64,000 bases of DNA from Paenibacillus_E qinlingensis_A (GCF_031455095.1 NZ_JAVDSB010000003.1:511779-575778); one strand, 5' to 3'. Positions 43,570 through 54,078 are shown, numbered from the stretch's first letter. Notes: generated by a model from the letters alone, not told the origin. Numbers and translations are program-made.

Positions 43570-46082
43570 TGTACGCCAAAGTCATTGTCGATGTCCCAGC
43601 TAAGCAAACGAATCGGGCGTTCGACTATGAAGTGCCGTCATCTCTGCGTAAGTGGGTCGAAGTCGGCAGCCGAGTAGGTGTACCTTTTGGACCACGCGTT
43701 CTGCAAGGCTTTGTGGTCGAACTGCAAGAGAAAACGGAAGTAGACGCAAAGCGCATCAAGCCGATTCAAAATGTATTGGATCTGGTTCCACCTCTGACAA
43801 GTGAACTTGTCAGTCTTGGACGTTGGATCAGTCGCATGTATATGTGTCATGAAGTAACGGCTCTGCAGGCGATGCTTCCTGCGGCACTTAAAGCGAAATA
43901 TGAACGTGTCATTATCGTAGGGGATGAATCTGAGGACCAATCCCTTCTCGATATGCCGGATATTGAAGCTATTCTTAGCTTTGTGAAGAGTAAGGAATCG
44001 GTTTCCATGGACGTGTTGTTGGAGCGGTTTTCGAAGGAAGGCGCTCTGATCAAAGAGCTGTTGTCATCGGGCAGACTTACGGAAGTTCAGCTAGTGAAGG
44101 ACAGGATGAATGCCAAAAAGGCGCTAACCGTATTTCCACCTGCAGGTGGTCGTGGCTTGGAAGAGGCGCTTGGCGAGCTTCCGGCCAGAGCGAACAAGCA
44201 GAAGGATGTACTGCGATATTTGATCGAACACCCGCACGCTATTCGCTTGACGGAGCTGATGGAAACGATTGAGGTCGGAGCGAGCACGGTCAAAAGTTTG
44301 GCGGATCGCGGCTGGATCGAGCTGCGCGAAGTGGAAGTGATGCGCGACCCGTACAGCGGGCGTGCTTTTACAAGGACGAAGCCGCTTACCCTGACAGAGG
44401 AGCAGAGCGGCGTGTTTGCTCCTATCCGCGATGCGGTGGCAGAAGATCGCCATGAAGTGTTTCTGCTCCACGGGGTGACAGGAAGCGGCAAGACAGAGGT
44501 ATACTTACAATCCATCCAGCAATGCTTGGATATGGATAAGGAAGCGATTGTTCTTGTGCCGGAAATTTCTTTGACGCCGCAGATGGTCGAGCGTTTTAAA
44601 GGAAGATTCGGCGACCAAGTTGCTGTTCTGCATAGCCGCTTGTCGAACGGCGAGCGTTATGATGAGTGGCGTAAAATTACCCGCAAGCAGGTGAAAGTCG
44701 TCATCGGCGCACGCTCGGCGATTTTTGCTCCTTTTACGAATATTGGCTTAATTATTATAGATGAAGAGCATGAATCCTCGTATAAACAAGAAGAGAGTCC
44801 CAAATATCATACCCGTGATGTGGCTGTTCAAAGGGCAAAGCAGCAAGATGCCGTTGTGGTACTCGGCTCCGCTACACCATCTCTGGAGAGTATAGAGAAA
44901 ACGAGACGCCGGAGAGATCGCCCTAAACCTCCTTTTACATTGCTGACCATGAAAGAGCGCGTTGCGAGCAGACCTATGCCGCCTGTGACGATTGTGGATA
45001 TGCGGGAGGAGCTGAAAACCGGCAATCGGTCGATGTTTAGCAGATCTTTGTATAAAGCGATCGAAGAACGGTTACACAAGAAAGAACAGACAGTATTGCT
45101 GCTGAATCGACGCGGGTATGCGACATTTGTGATGTGCCGAACGTGCGGTTTCGTTTCGCAGTGTCCGCATTGCGACATTTCATTAACGTATCACCAAAGC
45201 TCACATGCGCTGCGTTGTCATTATTGCGGTTATGCGGAGCGTGAAGTGAAGGAGTGTCCGAGTTGTCAGTCCGAGCATATTCGCCATTTTGGGACCGGGA
45301 CGCAGCGTGTCGAGGAAGAATTGAGCAAGATATTTCCTGGTATTAGGGTCATTCGCATGGATGTGGATACGACGACTGAAAAGGGTTCTCATGAGAAATT
45401 GTTAACGATGTTTCGTGAGAAACAGGCGGATGTTCTTTTGGGGACGCAGATGGTGGCAAAAGGGTTGGATTTCCCCGATGTTACCTTAGTTGGGGTTATC
45501 GCGGCAGATACTGTGCTGAATATACCTGATTTTCGTTCCGCTGAGAGGACGTTCCAGCTGTTAACACAAGTTGCAGGTCGAGCGGGACGGCATGAGAAGC
45601 AAGGGGAAGTGTTTGTGCAAACGTACACACCTGACCATTACAGTGTGCAATATGCAAGTCATCATGACTATATCGCTTTTGCCAATCATGAAATGGATAT
45701 TCGGGCAAATTTGGGGTATCCGCCTTATCAAAGACTGATTTTAATTACATTCTCACACGAACAAGTCCCCCTCTTGGTGCGCATGGCGGAAGCCTTTGTT
45801 ACACGGTTAAAAGAGATCGCTCTTCCGTATACGAGGCAGCAGGTTGACTTGTTTGCGGATGCGGTATCGATGGATTCATCTTTTCATTTTGACGTGTTAG
45901 GACCTGTGGCCTCGCCTATTTCCCGAATCAAAGATAGATATCGATTCCAATGCGTGGTAAAATATCGTGGGGAAGATAGAGCTGCAGAAATCGTTGGGAA
46001 GACAGTAGCTTGGTTTGAGGAGCGCTCAGCCAAAGAAAAGCTGCTAATAAGCGTGGATGTTGACCCGCAATATTTGATGTAA
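43569..46082 (+). CDS. priA: Primosomal protein N' (replication restart helicase PriA)
   Basis: The 837-residue helicase has an N-terminal DNA-binding domain, Walker A GVTGSGKTEVYL, Walker B DEEH in IIIDEEHESSYKQEE, and a zinc-binding insert (MCRTCGFVSQCPHCDISLTY, then CHYCGY and CPSCQS; eight cysteines). A C-terminal helicase lobe ends with QVAGRAGRHEKQG. It reloads the replicative helicase at stalled forks. The ATG overlaps the coaBC stop by one base. Confidence 0.96.
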   Translation: MYAKVIVDVPAKQTNRAFDYEVPSSLRKWVEVGSRVGVPFGPRVLQGFVVELQEKTEVDAKRIKPIQNVLDLVPPLTSELVSLGRWISRMYMCHEVTALQAMLPAALKAKYERVIIVGDESEDQSLLDMPDIEAILSFVKSKESVSMDVLLERFSKEGALIKELLSSGRLTEVQLVKDRMNAKKALTVFPPAGGRGLEEALGELPARANKQKDVLRYLIEHPHAIRLTELMETIEVGASTVKSLADRGWIELREVEVMRDPYSGRAFTRTKPLTLTEEQSGVFAPIRDAVAEDRHEVFLLHGVTGSGKTEVYLQSIQQCLDMDKEAIVLVPEISLTPQMVERFKGRFGDQVAVLHSRLSNGERYDEWRKITRKQVKVVIGARSAIFAPFTNIGLIIIDEEHESSYKQEESPKYHTRDVAVQRAKQQDAVVVLGSATPSLESIEKTRRRRDRPKPPFTLLTMKERVASRPMPPVTIVDMREELKTGNRSMFSRSLYKAIEERLHKKEQTVLLLNRRGYATFVMCRTCGFVSQCPHCDISLTYHQSSHALRCHYCGYAEREVKECPSCQSEHIRHFGTGTQRVEEELSKIFPGIRVIRMDVDTTTEKGSHEKLLTMFREKQADVLLGTQMVAKGLDFPDVTLVGVIAADTVLNIPDFRSAERTFQLLTQVAGRAGRHEKQGEVFVQTYTPDHYSVQYASHHDYIAFANHEMDIRANLGYPPYQRLILITFSHEQVPLLVRMAEAFVTRLKEIALPYTRQQVDLFADAVSMDSSFHFDVLGPVASPISRIKDRYRFQCVVKYRGEDRAAEIVGKTVAWFEERSAKEKLLISVDVDPQYLM

Positions 46083-46122
46083 GACCCCCTAATCGAGACG
46101 ACTTAAAGGTAGGTGCACATTC

Positions 46123-46608
46123 ATGGCTATTCGTATTATTGTTAAAGATCCAGATCCTGTGCTGCGCGAGAAAGCGATCACAGTTACGAAATTTAATTCC
46201 AATCTGCATAAGTTGCTTGATGATATGGCAGATACGATGTATGAAGCGGAAGGCGTTGGTCTTGCTGCTCCACAAATCGGTATTCTGAAGCGTGTAATCG
46301 TCATGGATTGCGGCGAAGAGCATGGCGGTTTGATCGAAATGGTGAACCCAGAGATCGTCGTATCCAGCGGTGAGCAAATGGGGCCAGAAGGCTGTTTGAG
46401 TATTCCTGGTCTTCGTGGCGATGTGCTTCGTGCGTTGAACGTAACGGCGAAAGGGCAAGATCGTCATGGCAATCCGATTGAAGTTACGGGCACAGAGCTG
46501 CTAGCTCGTTGTATTTTCCATGAGATTGACCACTTAAATGGCGTATTGTTTACGGATCTTGCGGTCAAAACGTATACAGCCGATGAAGAAGAGGAAGAAG
46601 AAGCGTGA
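46123..46608 (+). CDS. def: Peptide deformylase
   Basis: The 161-residue metalloenzyme removes the N-formyl group from new proteins. All three motifs are intact: GVGLAAPQIG, EGCLSIPG (metal-ligand Cys) and HEIDHLNG (metal-ligand His residues and catalytic Glu). The C-terminal tail is unusually acidic (DEEEEEEA). GTG of fmt overlaps its stop by four bases, coupling deformylase to formyltransferase. Confidence 0.97.
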   Translation: MAIRIIVKDPDPVLREKAITVTKFNSNLHKLLDDMADTMYEAEGVGLAAPQIGILKRVIVMDCGEEHGGLIEMVNPEIVVSSGEQMGPEGCLSIPGLRGDVLRALNVTAKGQDRHGNPIEVTGTELLARCIFHEIDHLNGVLFTDLAVKTYTADEEEEEEA

Positions 46609-47552
46609 ATATTATTTTCATGGGTACGCCGGATTTCGCAGTTCCCTCCTTGCGTGTACTCTTGGAGGAAGGCTATAACGTGACAACTGTTGTCACGCAG
46701 CCGGATCGGCCGAAGGGACGCAAACGCGTCCTTACGCCTACACCAGTGAAGGTAGAGGCTGAGAAGCATGGCATCCCGGTTCTTCAACCCGTGAAGCTGC
46801 GTGAGGCGGATTCCGTAGAGCAGCTTCGCCAGCTTGCGCCAGATCTAATTGTAACAGCGGCTTATGGTCAAATTTTACCGAAATCGGTATTAGATTTGCC
46901 TAAGTATGGCTGCATTAATATTCACGCATCGCTGCTTCCTAAATATCGGGGAGGAGCGCCGATTCATCATGCTGTGATGCGAGGTGAGGCCGAAACAGGC
47001 GTTACCATCATGTATATGGCGGTTGGATTGGATACGGGGGATATGATCTCGCGTGTTGAACTTCCGATTGAGGATACGGATACGACAGGGATGTTGTTCG
47101 ATAAACTGAGTATAGCTGGGGCTGATTTGCTAAAGCGGACATTGCCAGATTTACTTGCCGGACGGATCGAAGCTGTTCCTCAGAATGAGGCTGATGCGGT
47201 CTATTCACCTAATATTCGCAGGGAAGATGAACTTCTGGACTGGTCACGTTCAGCAACGGAACTGTGGAACCATATTAGAGGCTTAAACCCTTTTCCTGGT
47301 GCGTATACCTTTTGGAATGGGGAAGTGTTGAAGGTATGGGCGAGCTTGAAGCCGAATCAAGCCCATGAGGAGCGCTCTGGCGCAGCGCCAGGAACCGTGC
47401 TTAGTTGCAGTGAGCAAGGGATTGAAGTGATGACGGGAGCAGGCACATTGTGGCTCACGGAGATTCAACCTGCTGGCAAAAAGGCGATGCCTGTATCTGA
47501 ATTCATTCGCGGAGCGCAAATTCCTGCGGGTACCGTGCTGGGGAACGTGTAA
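46605..47552 (+). CDS. fmt: Methionyl-tRNA formyltransferase
   Basis: The 315-residue enzyme formylates initiator Met-tRNA. Motifs: FMGTPDFAVPSL, the folate-site NIHASLLPKYRGGAPI, and VTIMYMAVGLDTGDM; a C-terminal OB-like domain starts near 205. The start is GTG at 46605 overlapping def (GTGA), with GAAGAGGAAG upstream. Confidence 0.97.
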   Translation: MNIIFMGTPDFAVPSLRVLLEEGYNVTTVVTQPDRPKGRKRVLTPTPVKVEAEKHGIPVLQPVKLREADSVEQLRQLAPDLIVTAAYGQILPKSVLDLPKYGCINIHASLLPKYRGGAPIHHAVMRGEAETGVTIMYMAVGLDTGDMISRVELPIEDTDTTGMLFDKLSIAGADLLKRTLPDLLAGRIEAVPQNEADAVYSPNIRREDELLDWSRSATELWNHIRGLNPFPGAYTFWNGEVLKVWASLKPNQAHEERSGAAPGTVLSCSEQGIEVMTGAGTLWLTEIQPAGKKAMPVSEFIRGAQIPAGTVLGNV

Positions 47553-47655
47553 AGTAGCGTTCGGTCACATTTGATTTCAAATAAGGGGAATTTTGTGAAC
47601 TGATTATAGATGCCATACAAGTTGTAAAGTCACGAAAAAAATGAGGTATTTGATT

Positions 47656-49116
47656 TTGTCTACAAACAAACCAAGTCGTCCGCACCATGGACATTCCAAT
47701 TCGCAGGGCGCGCGCAAGCCCTCTGCGTCAAAATCATCCTCGGGCGCTGCGAAGAGCAGCGCTGTTAAGCGTTCTGCCCGTGATGCGGCACTGGACGTAC
47801 TTATTCGAGTTGAAGAGAATCAGTCTTATAGTAATCTGCTGCTAAATCAAGTTCTGCAAAAGCATGCGCTGGAGCGGGCTGATGCGGGTCTTGCTACCGA
47901 GCTCGTGTATGGCACGATCGGGCGTCAGAATACAATCGACTTCTTCTTAGAGCGATTCGTCAGCAAAGGGCTCGCGAAGCTGGAGCCCTGGGTAAGGTGC
48001 TTGCTGCGGCTGAGCTTCTATCAGCTGCAGTACTTGGACCGCATCCCTGACCATGCGGTCGTGAGCGAAGCGGTCAATATCGCGAAGCGCCGAGGCCACC
48101 AAGGCATCTCGGGCATGGTCAACGGCGTGCTGCGGGCGATCATCCGCAGCAAGGACGAGCTCACGCTGCCGGCTGCGCTCGGCGACGTGAAGCGCATCGC
48201 ACTGAGCCATTCCCATCCGGAATGGCTCGTGCGCCGGTGGATTCGTCAGCTCGGCCCGGAGCTGACGGAACAGATCTGTGCGGCGAACAACGAGCCGCCG
48301 CACGTGAGCATTCGCGCGAACGCGAGGCGGCGCAGCCGCTTGGAGCTGCTGGAGCAGCTCCAAGCTAGCGGCCTCAGCGCGGAAGTGTCAGAGCTGGCCC
48401 CGGCTGGGATCCTTGTACAGGGGGCCGGGAACATGGCATTAGTCCCCGGCTTCCAGCAAGGGGACTTCTCGATTCAAGACGAGAGCTCGATGCTCGTCGC
48501 CGAGGCTCTTGACCCGCGTCCAGGCATGAAGGTGCTGGACTGCTGCGCCGCCCCTGGCGGCAAGACCGCCCACATCGCCGAGAAGATGGACGATGTGGGT
48601 CAGATTTGGGCTTGTGATCTGCATGAGCACAAGCAAAAATTAATCGCAGATCAAGCGGAGCGTCTGGGACTATCGTCGATTCAGACGCTCGTGATGGATG
48701 CTGCGAAGCTGGAAGAGCATTTTGCGGCGGAGTCCTTCGACCGCATCCTCCTGGATGCTCCTTGCTCTGGCCTTGGGGTTATACGCCGCAAGCCAGACCT
48801 CAAGTGGGCAAAGCAGGAGACGGAGATCGAGGCGATCTGTGAAACGCAATATGCGATTCTAAGTCGTGTACATCGCTTGCTTAAACCAGGCGGAGTGCTT
48901 GTGTATAGCACCTGCACGATTGAACAGGCTGAGAATGAAGGCATGGTCGAACGCTTTCTTGCCGAGCATAGCGAGTTCGAGTTAACTCCGCTGCCAGCGG
49001 AAGTTTTCACGGAGATTGACCCGAAGATGGCTGCGTCTGGCATGGTGCAAATTCTGCCGCAGCAGTATCATTCGGACGGTTTTTTTATCGCTCGACTGCG
49101 TAAACGTGACGTGTAA
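47656..49116 (+). CDS. rsmB: 16S rRNA (cytosine-967-C5)-methyltransferase RsmB
   Basis: The 486-residue enzyme has a Ser/Lys-rich N-terminal extension (about 1-45), a NusB-like RNA-binding domain (45-175), and a Rossmann methyltransferase domain with DCCAAPGGKTAHIAE and the catalytic cysteine motif LDAPCSGLGVIRRKPDLKW. A second motif, YSTCTIEQAENEG, provides the other conserved Cys. The start is TTG at 47656, eight bases after GAGGT; the ATG at 47641 lacks a site. The middle part is GC-rich relative to flanks. Confidence 0.95.
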   Translation: MSTNKPSRPHHGHSNSQGARKPSASKSSSGAAKSSAVKRSARDAALDVLIRVEENQSYSNLLLNQVLQKHALERADAGLATELVYGTIGRQNTIDFFLERFVSKGLAKLEPWVRCLLRLSFYQLQYLDRIPDHAVVSEAVNIAKRRGHQGISGMVNGVLRAIIRSKDELTLPAALGDVKRIALSHSHPEWLVRRWIRQLGPELTEQICAANNEPPHVSIRANARRRSRLELLEQLQASGLSAEVSELAPAGILVQGAGNMALVPGFQQGDFSIQDESSMLVAEALDPRPGMKVLDCCAAPGGKTAHIAEKMDDVGQIWACDLHEHKQKLIADQAERLGLSSIQTLVMDAAKLEEHFAAESFDRILLDAPCSGLGVIRRKPDLKWAKQETEIEAICETQYAILSRVHRLLKPGGVLVYSTCTIEQAENEGMVERFLAEHSEFELTPLPAEVFTEIDPKMAASGMVQILPQQYHSDGFFIARLRKRDV

Positions 49117-49194
49117 CGGACAGGGACGTGTGTTCGTTTCTGCTTTGTGTTAAAATACTTTAAATAGACGAAATAACAACAGGTTGTGATAAAT

Positions 49195-50265
49195 GTGAAT
49201 TTAAAGCCGTACGTGAAAGAGAAACCATTTGTATATGATTTGAATTGGGATGAATGGCAAAGCTGGGTAAAAGAAAACGGCGAGTCCGCGTTCCGTGCCG
49301 GTCAAATTTTTGACTGGTTATATATAAAACGCGTGTTTAGCTTCGATGAGATGTCGAATCTGCCGAAGACGCTTCGCGACAAGTTGAAGGCGAATTTTGA
49401 CTTCGTAACCCTATCGGAGATTACGAAATATCAATCTCAAGACGGCACGGTCAAGTTTTTGTTCGAGCTTGAAGATAAGAACGCCATTGAAACGGTTGTC
49501 ATGAAGCATAACTATGGCAACAGCATCTGCGTGACGACACAAGTCGGTTGTCGCGTTGGTTGTACGTTTTGCGCCTCTACTTTAGGCGGTTTGAAACGTG
49601 ATTTGCGACCAGGTGAGATCGTCGCCCAGGTCGTCAAAGCTCAGAAATTGCTCGATGAGACGGGAGAGCGTATTTCTTCCATCGTGATTATGGGGATTGG
49701 TGAGCCTTTCGAAAATTATGAAGCGACCATGAATTTCCTGCGTGTCATGATTCACCCGAAAGGCTTGAATATCGGGCAGCGTCACATCACGGTATCCACG
49801 AGCGGAATCGTGCCGAACATTTATAAGTTCGCGGATGAGAATTTGCAAGTCAATTTGGCGATCTCGATTCACGCGCCGAATGATGCCTTGCGCTCGAAGT
49901 TAATGCCTGTTAATCGCAGGTTCCCTTTCGTTGATCTAATCGAAGCATGTAAGTACTACATTGCCAAAACAGGCAGACGGATTACGTTTGAATATGCCCT
50001 TATGGGTGAAGTGAATGACCAGCCTGAGCATGCGGAAGAGCTGGCGCTTGTCTTGAAAGATATGCCGCTTAGCCACGTGAATCTGATTCCTGTCAACTTT
50101 GTGGCTGAACGTGATTTCAAGCGTACACCGAGAGATGATATTTTTACCTTCCAACGTATTCTCGAGAAGGGCAAAATTAATGCCACCATACGCCGTGAAC
50201 AAGGTAGTGATATTGCGGCTGCCTGCGGACAATTGCGAGCTAAGCATATGGAGAGCACTAAATGA
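49195..50265 (+). CDS. rlmN: Dual-specificity 23S rRNA / tRNA methyltransferase RlmN
   Basis: The radical SAM enzyme methylates C2 of adenine in 23S rRNA (A2503) and some tRNAs. The cluster motif is CRVGCTFC (C-x3-C-x2-C), preceded by QVGC; SIVIMGIGEPFENYE and a C-terminal Cys in AAACGQL complete the active site. About 356 residues. The start is uncertain: GTG 49195 and GTG 49186 both lie near AGGTTGTGA. It lies just before prpC, with the shared GAGGTGA at its stop. Confidence 0.95.
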   Translation: MNLKPYVKEKPFVYDLNWDEWQSWVKENGESAFRAGQIFDWLYIKRVFSFDEMSNLPKTLRDKLKANFDFVTLSEITKYQSQDGTVKFLFELEDKNAIETVVMKHNYGNSICVTTQVGCRVGCTFCASTLGGLKRDLRPGEIVAQVVKAQKLLDETGERISSIVIMGIGEPFENYEATMNFLRVMIHPKGLNIGQRHITVSTSGIVPNIYKFADENLQVNLAISIHAPNDALRSKLMPVNRRFPFVDLIEACKYYIAKTGRRITFEYALMGEVNDQPEHAEELALVLKDMPLSHVNLIPVNFVAERDFKRTPRDDIFTFQRILEKGKINATIRREQGSDIAAACGQLRAKHMESTK

Positions 50266-50277
50266 GGTGAGAGCCGG

Positions 50278-51042
50278 ATGAAGATGGTAAGTCGTACCGA
50301 TATAGGGAAAGTCCGTCAAGTCAATGAGGACCGTGCTGCCATCCACCATCAACTCAATGGTCTATCTTTGGCTATTGTTGCGGATGGGATGGGGGGGCAT
50401 CAAGCTGGTGATATTGCCAGTCAAATGGCCATTGACACGATTGGAGCGCAATTGCAATCCATCCATTGGGGAATGTCGGTGGAGTCCTGTAAGCAAATAT
50501 TGAGGGAAGCGATTGAGAAGGCGAACGAGGAGATTTATGCTTTTGCGTCGGATCAAGAAAAGTACCACGGCATGGGAACGACGGTCGTTGCCATTATTGC
50601 TTCACAGGAACTTCTTATTATCGGACATATCGGGGATAGTCGTGCTTATAAGTTGACTGGGGAATCGATCACACAATTGACGGAAGATCATTCCTTGGTT
50701 TACGAGCTTGTTAAGAATGGGCAGCTGACGATGGAAGAAGCGGATCATCATCCAAGACGCAATTGGATTACACGAGCATTGGGCACGGAGCCTAGTGTGG
50801 AAGTGGACCTGTACGAGTACACGTGGCGTCCAGACGACGTTATTCTCATTTGTTCGGATGGGTTGAGCGGGTTGGTCGATGATGCGGATATCTTGCGGAT
50901 TGTTCGGGAAAATGAGCAATTGGAAGATGCGGCAGAGGCGCTGATCCAGCGCGCGCTTCGCGAAGGCGGAGATGATAATGTAACGGTCCTTTTAATTGCA
51001 CATGATCAGGATTCGGACGGAAAAAGGGGTGATGGGAATTGA
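50278..51042 (+). CDS. prpC: PP2C-type Ser/Thr protein phosphatase PrpC
   Basis: The 254-residue phosphatase has PP2C motifs VADGMGGHQAGDIAS (metal-binding Asp/Gly), GHIGDSRAYK, LICSDGLSGLV and GGDDNVTVLL. In B. subtilis it dephosphorylates PrkC and its targets. ATG 50278 follows GAGGTGA. Its stop overlaps the TTG start of prkC, so the opposing enzymes are made together. Confidence 0.96.
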   Translation: MKMVSRTDIGKVRQVNEDRAAIHHQLNGLSLAIVADGMGGHQAGDIASQMAIDTIGAQLQSIHWGMSVESCKQILREAIEKANEEIYAFASDQEKYHGMGTTVVAIIASQELLIIGHIGDSRAYKLTGESITQLTEDHSLVYELVKNGQLTMEEADHHPRRNWITRALGTEPSVEVDLYEYTWRPDDVILICSDGLSGLVDDADILRIVRENEQLEDAAEALIQRALREGGDDNVTVLLIAHDQDSDGKRGDGN

Positions 51043-53141
51043 TCGGTAGAAAGCTTGGAGGCCGCTATGAGATCTTAGAGCGTATTGGCGGAGGCGGCAT
51101 GGCTTTGGTCTACAAAGGGCATGATTTGCTTTTGAATCGCAAAGTAGCTGTCAAAGTACTGCGTTCGCAATATGTACACGATGAAGAATTCATTCGTCGC
51201 TTCCGCAGAGAAGCTCAAGCAGCCGCTTCCCTCTCTCATCCTAATGTTGTCAGTATTTATGACGTTGGGCAAGAAGAAGATGTCCATTACATCGTGATGG
51301 AATATATCGAAGGCAAGACGCTGAATGATTTGATTAAGGAAAAGGCACCATTACAGGTGGAAGATGCTGTTCATTACGCAAGTCAAATTGCGGATGCACT
51401 TGATCATGCCCACCATAACGAAATTATTCACCGTGATATCAAGCCGCACAATATTCTAATTGGCAAAAACGGCCGAGTGAAGGTGACGGATTTCGGTATC
51501 GCTAGAGCCGCTACTTCCTCTACCATTACACAAACCGGATCTGTTGTCGGTTCTGTTCACTATTTCTCGCCTGAGCATGCGAAAGGCACGAATACGGGGG
51601 AGAAGTCCGATCTGTATTCGCTTGGCATTGTGATGTATCAAATGCTGACCGGTCGACTTCCTTTTCTTGGGGAAAGTCCGATTTCCGTTGCCTTGAAACA
51701 TTTGCAGGAAGATGTGGAAGAGCCGCGTAAGGTGAATCCGTTGATTCCGCAAAGTGTAGAGAATATTATACTCAAGGCCATGCGCAAAAAGCCGGAAGAA
51801 CGGTACCAATCTGCGAAGCTGATGATGGCGGATCTCGATACGTGCTTGGCTCCAGATCGTCGGAATGAAGCGAAGGTTGCTTTCTGGGATGCTTATGGCA
51901 TGGATGAAGAGCGTACACTGGTTATGCCAGCCATTCGCGCTGATCAGCTAGCTCAATTCGATGATGACGACGATGATGAACCAGATAAGCCCGCTTGGCG
52001 AGAAGAGCCAGCTCCTTCGAAGGGGAAAGGCTGGATTAAGCCGCTCATCTGGATTGCTGTTTTACTAATTGTGTTAGGCGCCATGTGGTATATGGTTGGT
52101 TATGTGAAAGGGATGTTCGCCATTGAGACTGTTGATGTCCCGAATGTCGAGAACAAGTTACTGACACAAGCGCAAGCTGAACTAACGGTTGCCAAATTAG
52201 GCTGGACGGTCGAATATGACGAGGATAGCAAACTTCCCAAGGATACGGTCATTCGTCAAGATCCAAGCGGGTTAAGACTGAATGTCGGTACGAAGGTTAT
52301 ACTTTATGTAAGTAAAGGCATACCGAAATTCAAAATGGACAATTATGCGGGGCAAACCCTAGGCGATGTTAAGTTAAAGCTGCAGGGACTGGGTATTAAG
52401 GATGATCAAATTACGATCAAACCTGAAACATCCGATAATCCGCCGGATCTGATTCTTAAGCAGTCACCAGCTCCTGGTGAGGAGTTTGAACTGGAAAAAG
52501 CCGCGATTATCCTTACGGTGAGCAAAGCGAAGGAAACGGTTAAAATGCCTGACTTAGTTGGCATGGCGGAAGCAGAAGCGAAGGCACAAATTACGAAGCT
52601 GGGTCTGAAGCTCCCGGTCAATGGGATTACTCGTGAAAAGAGCTACAAAGTAGCTAAAGGAAAAGTAATCGCTCAGTTTCCTTATAAAAAAGATGAGGAA
52701 GCCTCCATCGGCGGGGATGTTTCACTCGTCATTAGTGATGGTTTGCCAGAGGAAGCTGGTCAACTCACGGTTAGCGTACCTGTGAAGCCGACAACAGAAG
52801 GCAAGGATTCCGTGTTCAAAATTATTGTGAGCGATGCCCAGTATGAGAATTTCGAATACTTGACTGAAAAAGTCTCGAAACCGCAAAACTTGGATGTCAA
52901 AGTTATTGTTTCACCGGACAAAAAAGCCGTAATCTTGATCAAAGAAGGAGACAGCTTGGTTAACTCAATCACACGCACCTATCAAGATTATTTGGATCAA
53001 AAAAATGGGAAACCGGTATCGCCTAGTCCATCCCCGACTCCGAAGACACAAAATACCGGACCTGCTATACCCGTTGGTGGGAATGGTCAAGGTCAAACTG
53101 GTGGAACAGCTTCGAAACCACCTGCTGGAGGGGCCAATTAA
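51039..53141 (+). CDS. prkC: PASTA-domain Ser/Thr protein kinase PrkC
   Basis: The 700-residue kinase has an N-terminal Hanks domain (about 10-270) with the glycine loop GGGGMALVYKG, catalytic HRDIKPHNIL, DFGIARA and an activation-loop stretch rich in Thr/Ser. An acidic juxtamembrane segment (DDDDDEPDK), one membrane helix (about 330-352), three PASTA repeats (about 365-570) and a C-terminal domain with a Pro/Gly/Thr-rich tail follow. PASTA repeats bind muropeptides; in B. subtilis PrkC promotes spore germination in response to them. The start is TTG at 51039, five bases after GGGGTGAT, overlapping prpC by four bases. Confidence 0.96.
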   Translation: MIGRKLGGRYEILERIGGGGMALVYKGHDLLLNRKVAVKVLRSQYVHDEEFIRRFRREAQAAASLSHPNVVSIYDVGQEEDVHYIVMEYIEGKTLNDLIKEKAPLQVEDAVHYASQIADALDHAHHNEIIHRDIKPHNILIGKNGRVKVTDFGIARAATSSTITQTGSVVGSVHYFSPEHAKGTNTGEKSDLYSLGIVMYQMLTGRLPFLGESPISVALKHLQEDVEEPRKVNPLIPQSVENIILKAMRKKPEERYQSAKLMMADLDTCLAPDRRNEAKVAFWDAYGMDEERTLVMPAIRADQLAQFDDDDDDEPDKPAWREEPAPSKGKGWIKPLIWIAVLLIVLGAMWYMVGYVKGMFAIETVDVPNVENKLLTQAQAELTVAKLGWTVEYDEDSKLPKDTVIRQDPSGLRLNVGTKVILYVSKGIPKFKMDNYAGQTLGDVKLKLQGLGIKDDQITIKPETSDNPPDLILKQSPAPGEEFELEKAAIILTVSKAKETVKMPDLVGMAEAEAKAQITKLGLKLPVNGITREKSYKVAKGKVIAQFPYKKDEEASIGGDVSLVISDGLPEEAGQLTVSVPVKPTTEGKDSVFKIIVSDAQYENFEYLTEKVSKPQNLDVKVIVSPDKKAVILIKEGDSLVNSITRTYQDYLDQKNGKPVSPSPSPTPKTQNTGPAIPVGGNGQGQTGGTASKPPAGGAN

Positions 53142-54073
53142 TGCCGCAAGGACTTATTGTTAAAGCGCTTAGCGGTTACTATTATGTATTGCCTGAAGGT
53201 GTTCCACTACTGGAGGGCAATACGGTAACCTGTCGTGGAAGAGGCGTGTTCAAGAATAGAAATATAACGCCGCTTGTTGGAGATCGTGTCGTGTATGAGG
53301 CTACAGAGAATGGGGAGGGGACGGTTACAGAAATCCTTCCTCGCTCTTCAGAGCTCATTCGACCGCCGATAGCGAATGTGAACGTGGTTGTGCTCGTTTT
53401 TTCGGTGACAGAGCCCATTCTAAATACACAACTGCTGGACAAGTTTCTGGTGCATATCGAGAATACGGGGATTGATGTGCTTCTATGCTTCACCAAAAGC
53501 GATCTGCTGACGGTGTCGGATGACGATCCCACGCATGCCAAAGAAATGACATCGGCGGAATTTGAGCGGATAACGAAGCTCTATGAGGGCATCGGGTATC
53601 CTTTCGTTACGACGAGTTCCCGACTAGAAGAGGGTGTGGAAGCGATTCTGCAGCATCTAGATGGCAAAGTTAGTGTATTCGCGGGGCAATCCGGCGTAGG
53701 TAAATCTTCTTTGTTGAATAAAATGATTAGTGGTCTTGATCTGGAAACGAATGCAATTTCGCAGCGATTAGGAAGAGGAAAGCATACCACACGTCATGTG
53801 GAGCTGCTACCGCTTGCTAATGGCGGTCTTGTTGCCGATACGCCAGGGTTCAGCCAGCTTGATTTCATGGAAGTCGAAGCTGAGGGCCTATCTAGCTGTT
53901 TTAGGGAGTTCGCCGCTGTTGCAGAAGGCTGCCGCTTTAGAGGCTGCTTGCACTTGCATGAACCGGACTGTAAAGTACGGGACGGCGTCGCGGAAGGTAC
54001 GATTGCGGCCTCTCGTTATGATCACTACTTGCTATTTTTAACTGAAATCAAGGAACGGAAGAGGAGGTATTAG
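53141..54073 (+). CDS. rsgA: Ribosome small-subunit-dependent GTPase RsgA
   Basis: The 310-residue GTPase is circularly permuted: OB domain (1-75), G4 motif TKSD, then G1 GQSGVGKSSLLN and G3 DTPGFSQLDF, with a C-terminal zinc knuckle (CRFRGCLHLHEPDC). It checks late 30S assembly. In B. subtilis it is CpgA (YloQ), a PrkC substrate, which fits the adjacency. ATG shares one base with the prkC stop. Confidence 0.96.
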   Translation: MPQGLIVKALSGYYYVLPEGVPLLEGNTVTCRGRGVFKNRNITPLVGDRVVYEATENGEGTVTEILPRSSELIRPPIANVNVVVLVFSVTEPILNTQLLDKFLVHIENTGIDVLLCFTKSDLLTVSDDDPTHAKEMTSAEFERITKLYEGIGYPFVTTSSRLEEGVEAILQHLDGKVSVFAGQSGVGKSSLLNKMISGLDLETNAISQRLGRGKHTTRHVELLPLANGGLVADTPGFSQLDFMEVEAEGLSSCFREFAAVAEGCRFRGCLHLHEPDCKVRDGVAEGTIAASRYDHYLLFLTEIKERKRRY

Positions 54074-54078
54074 ACGTA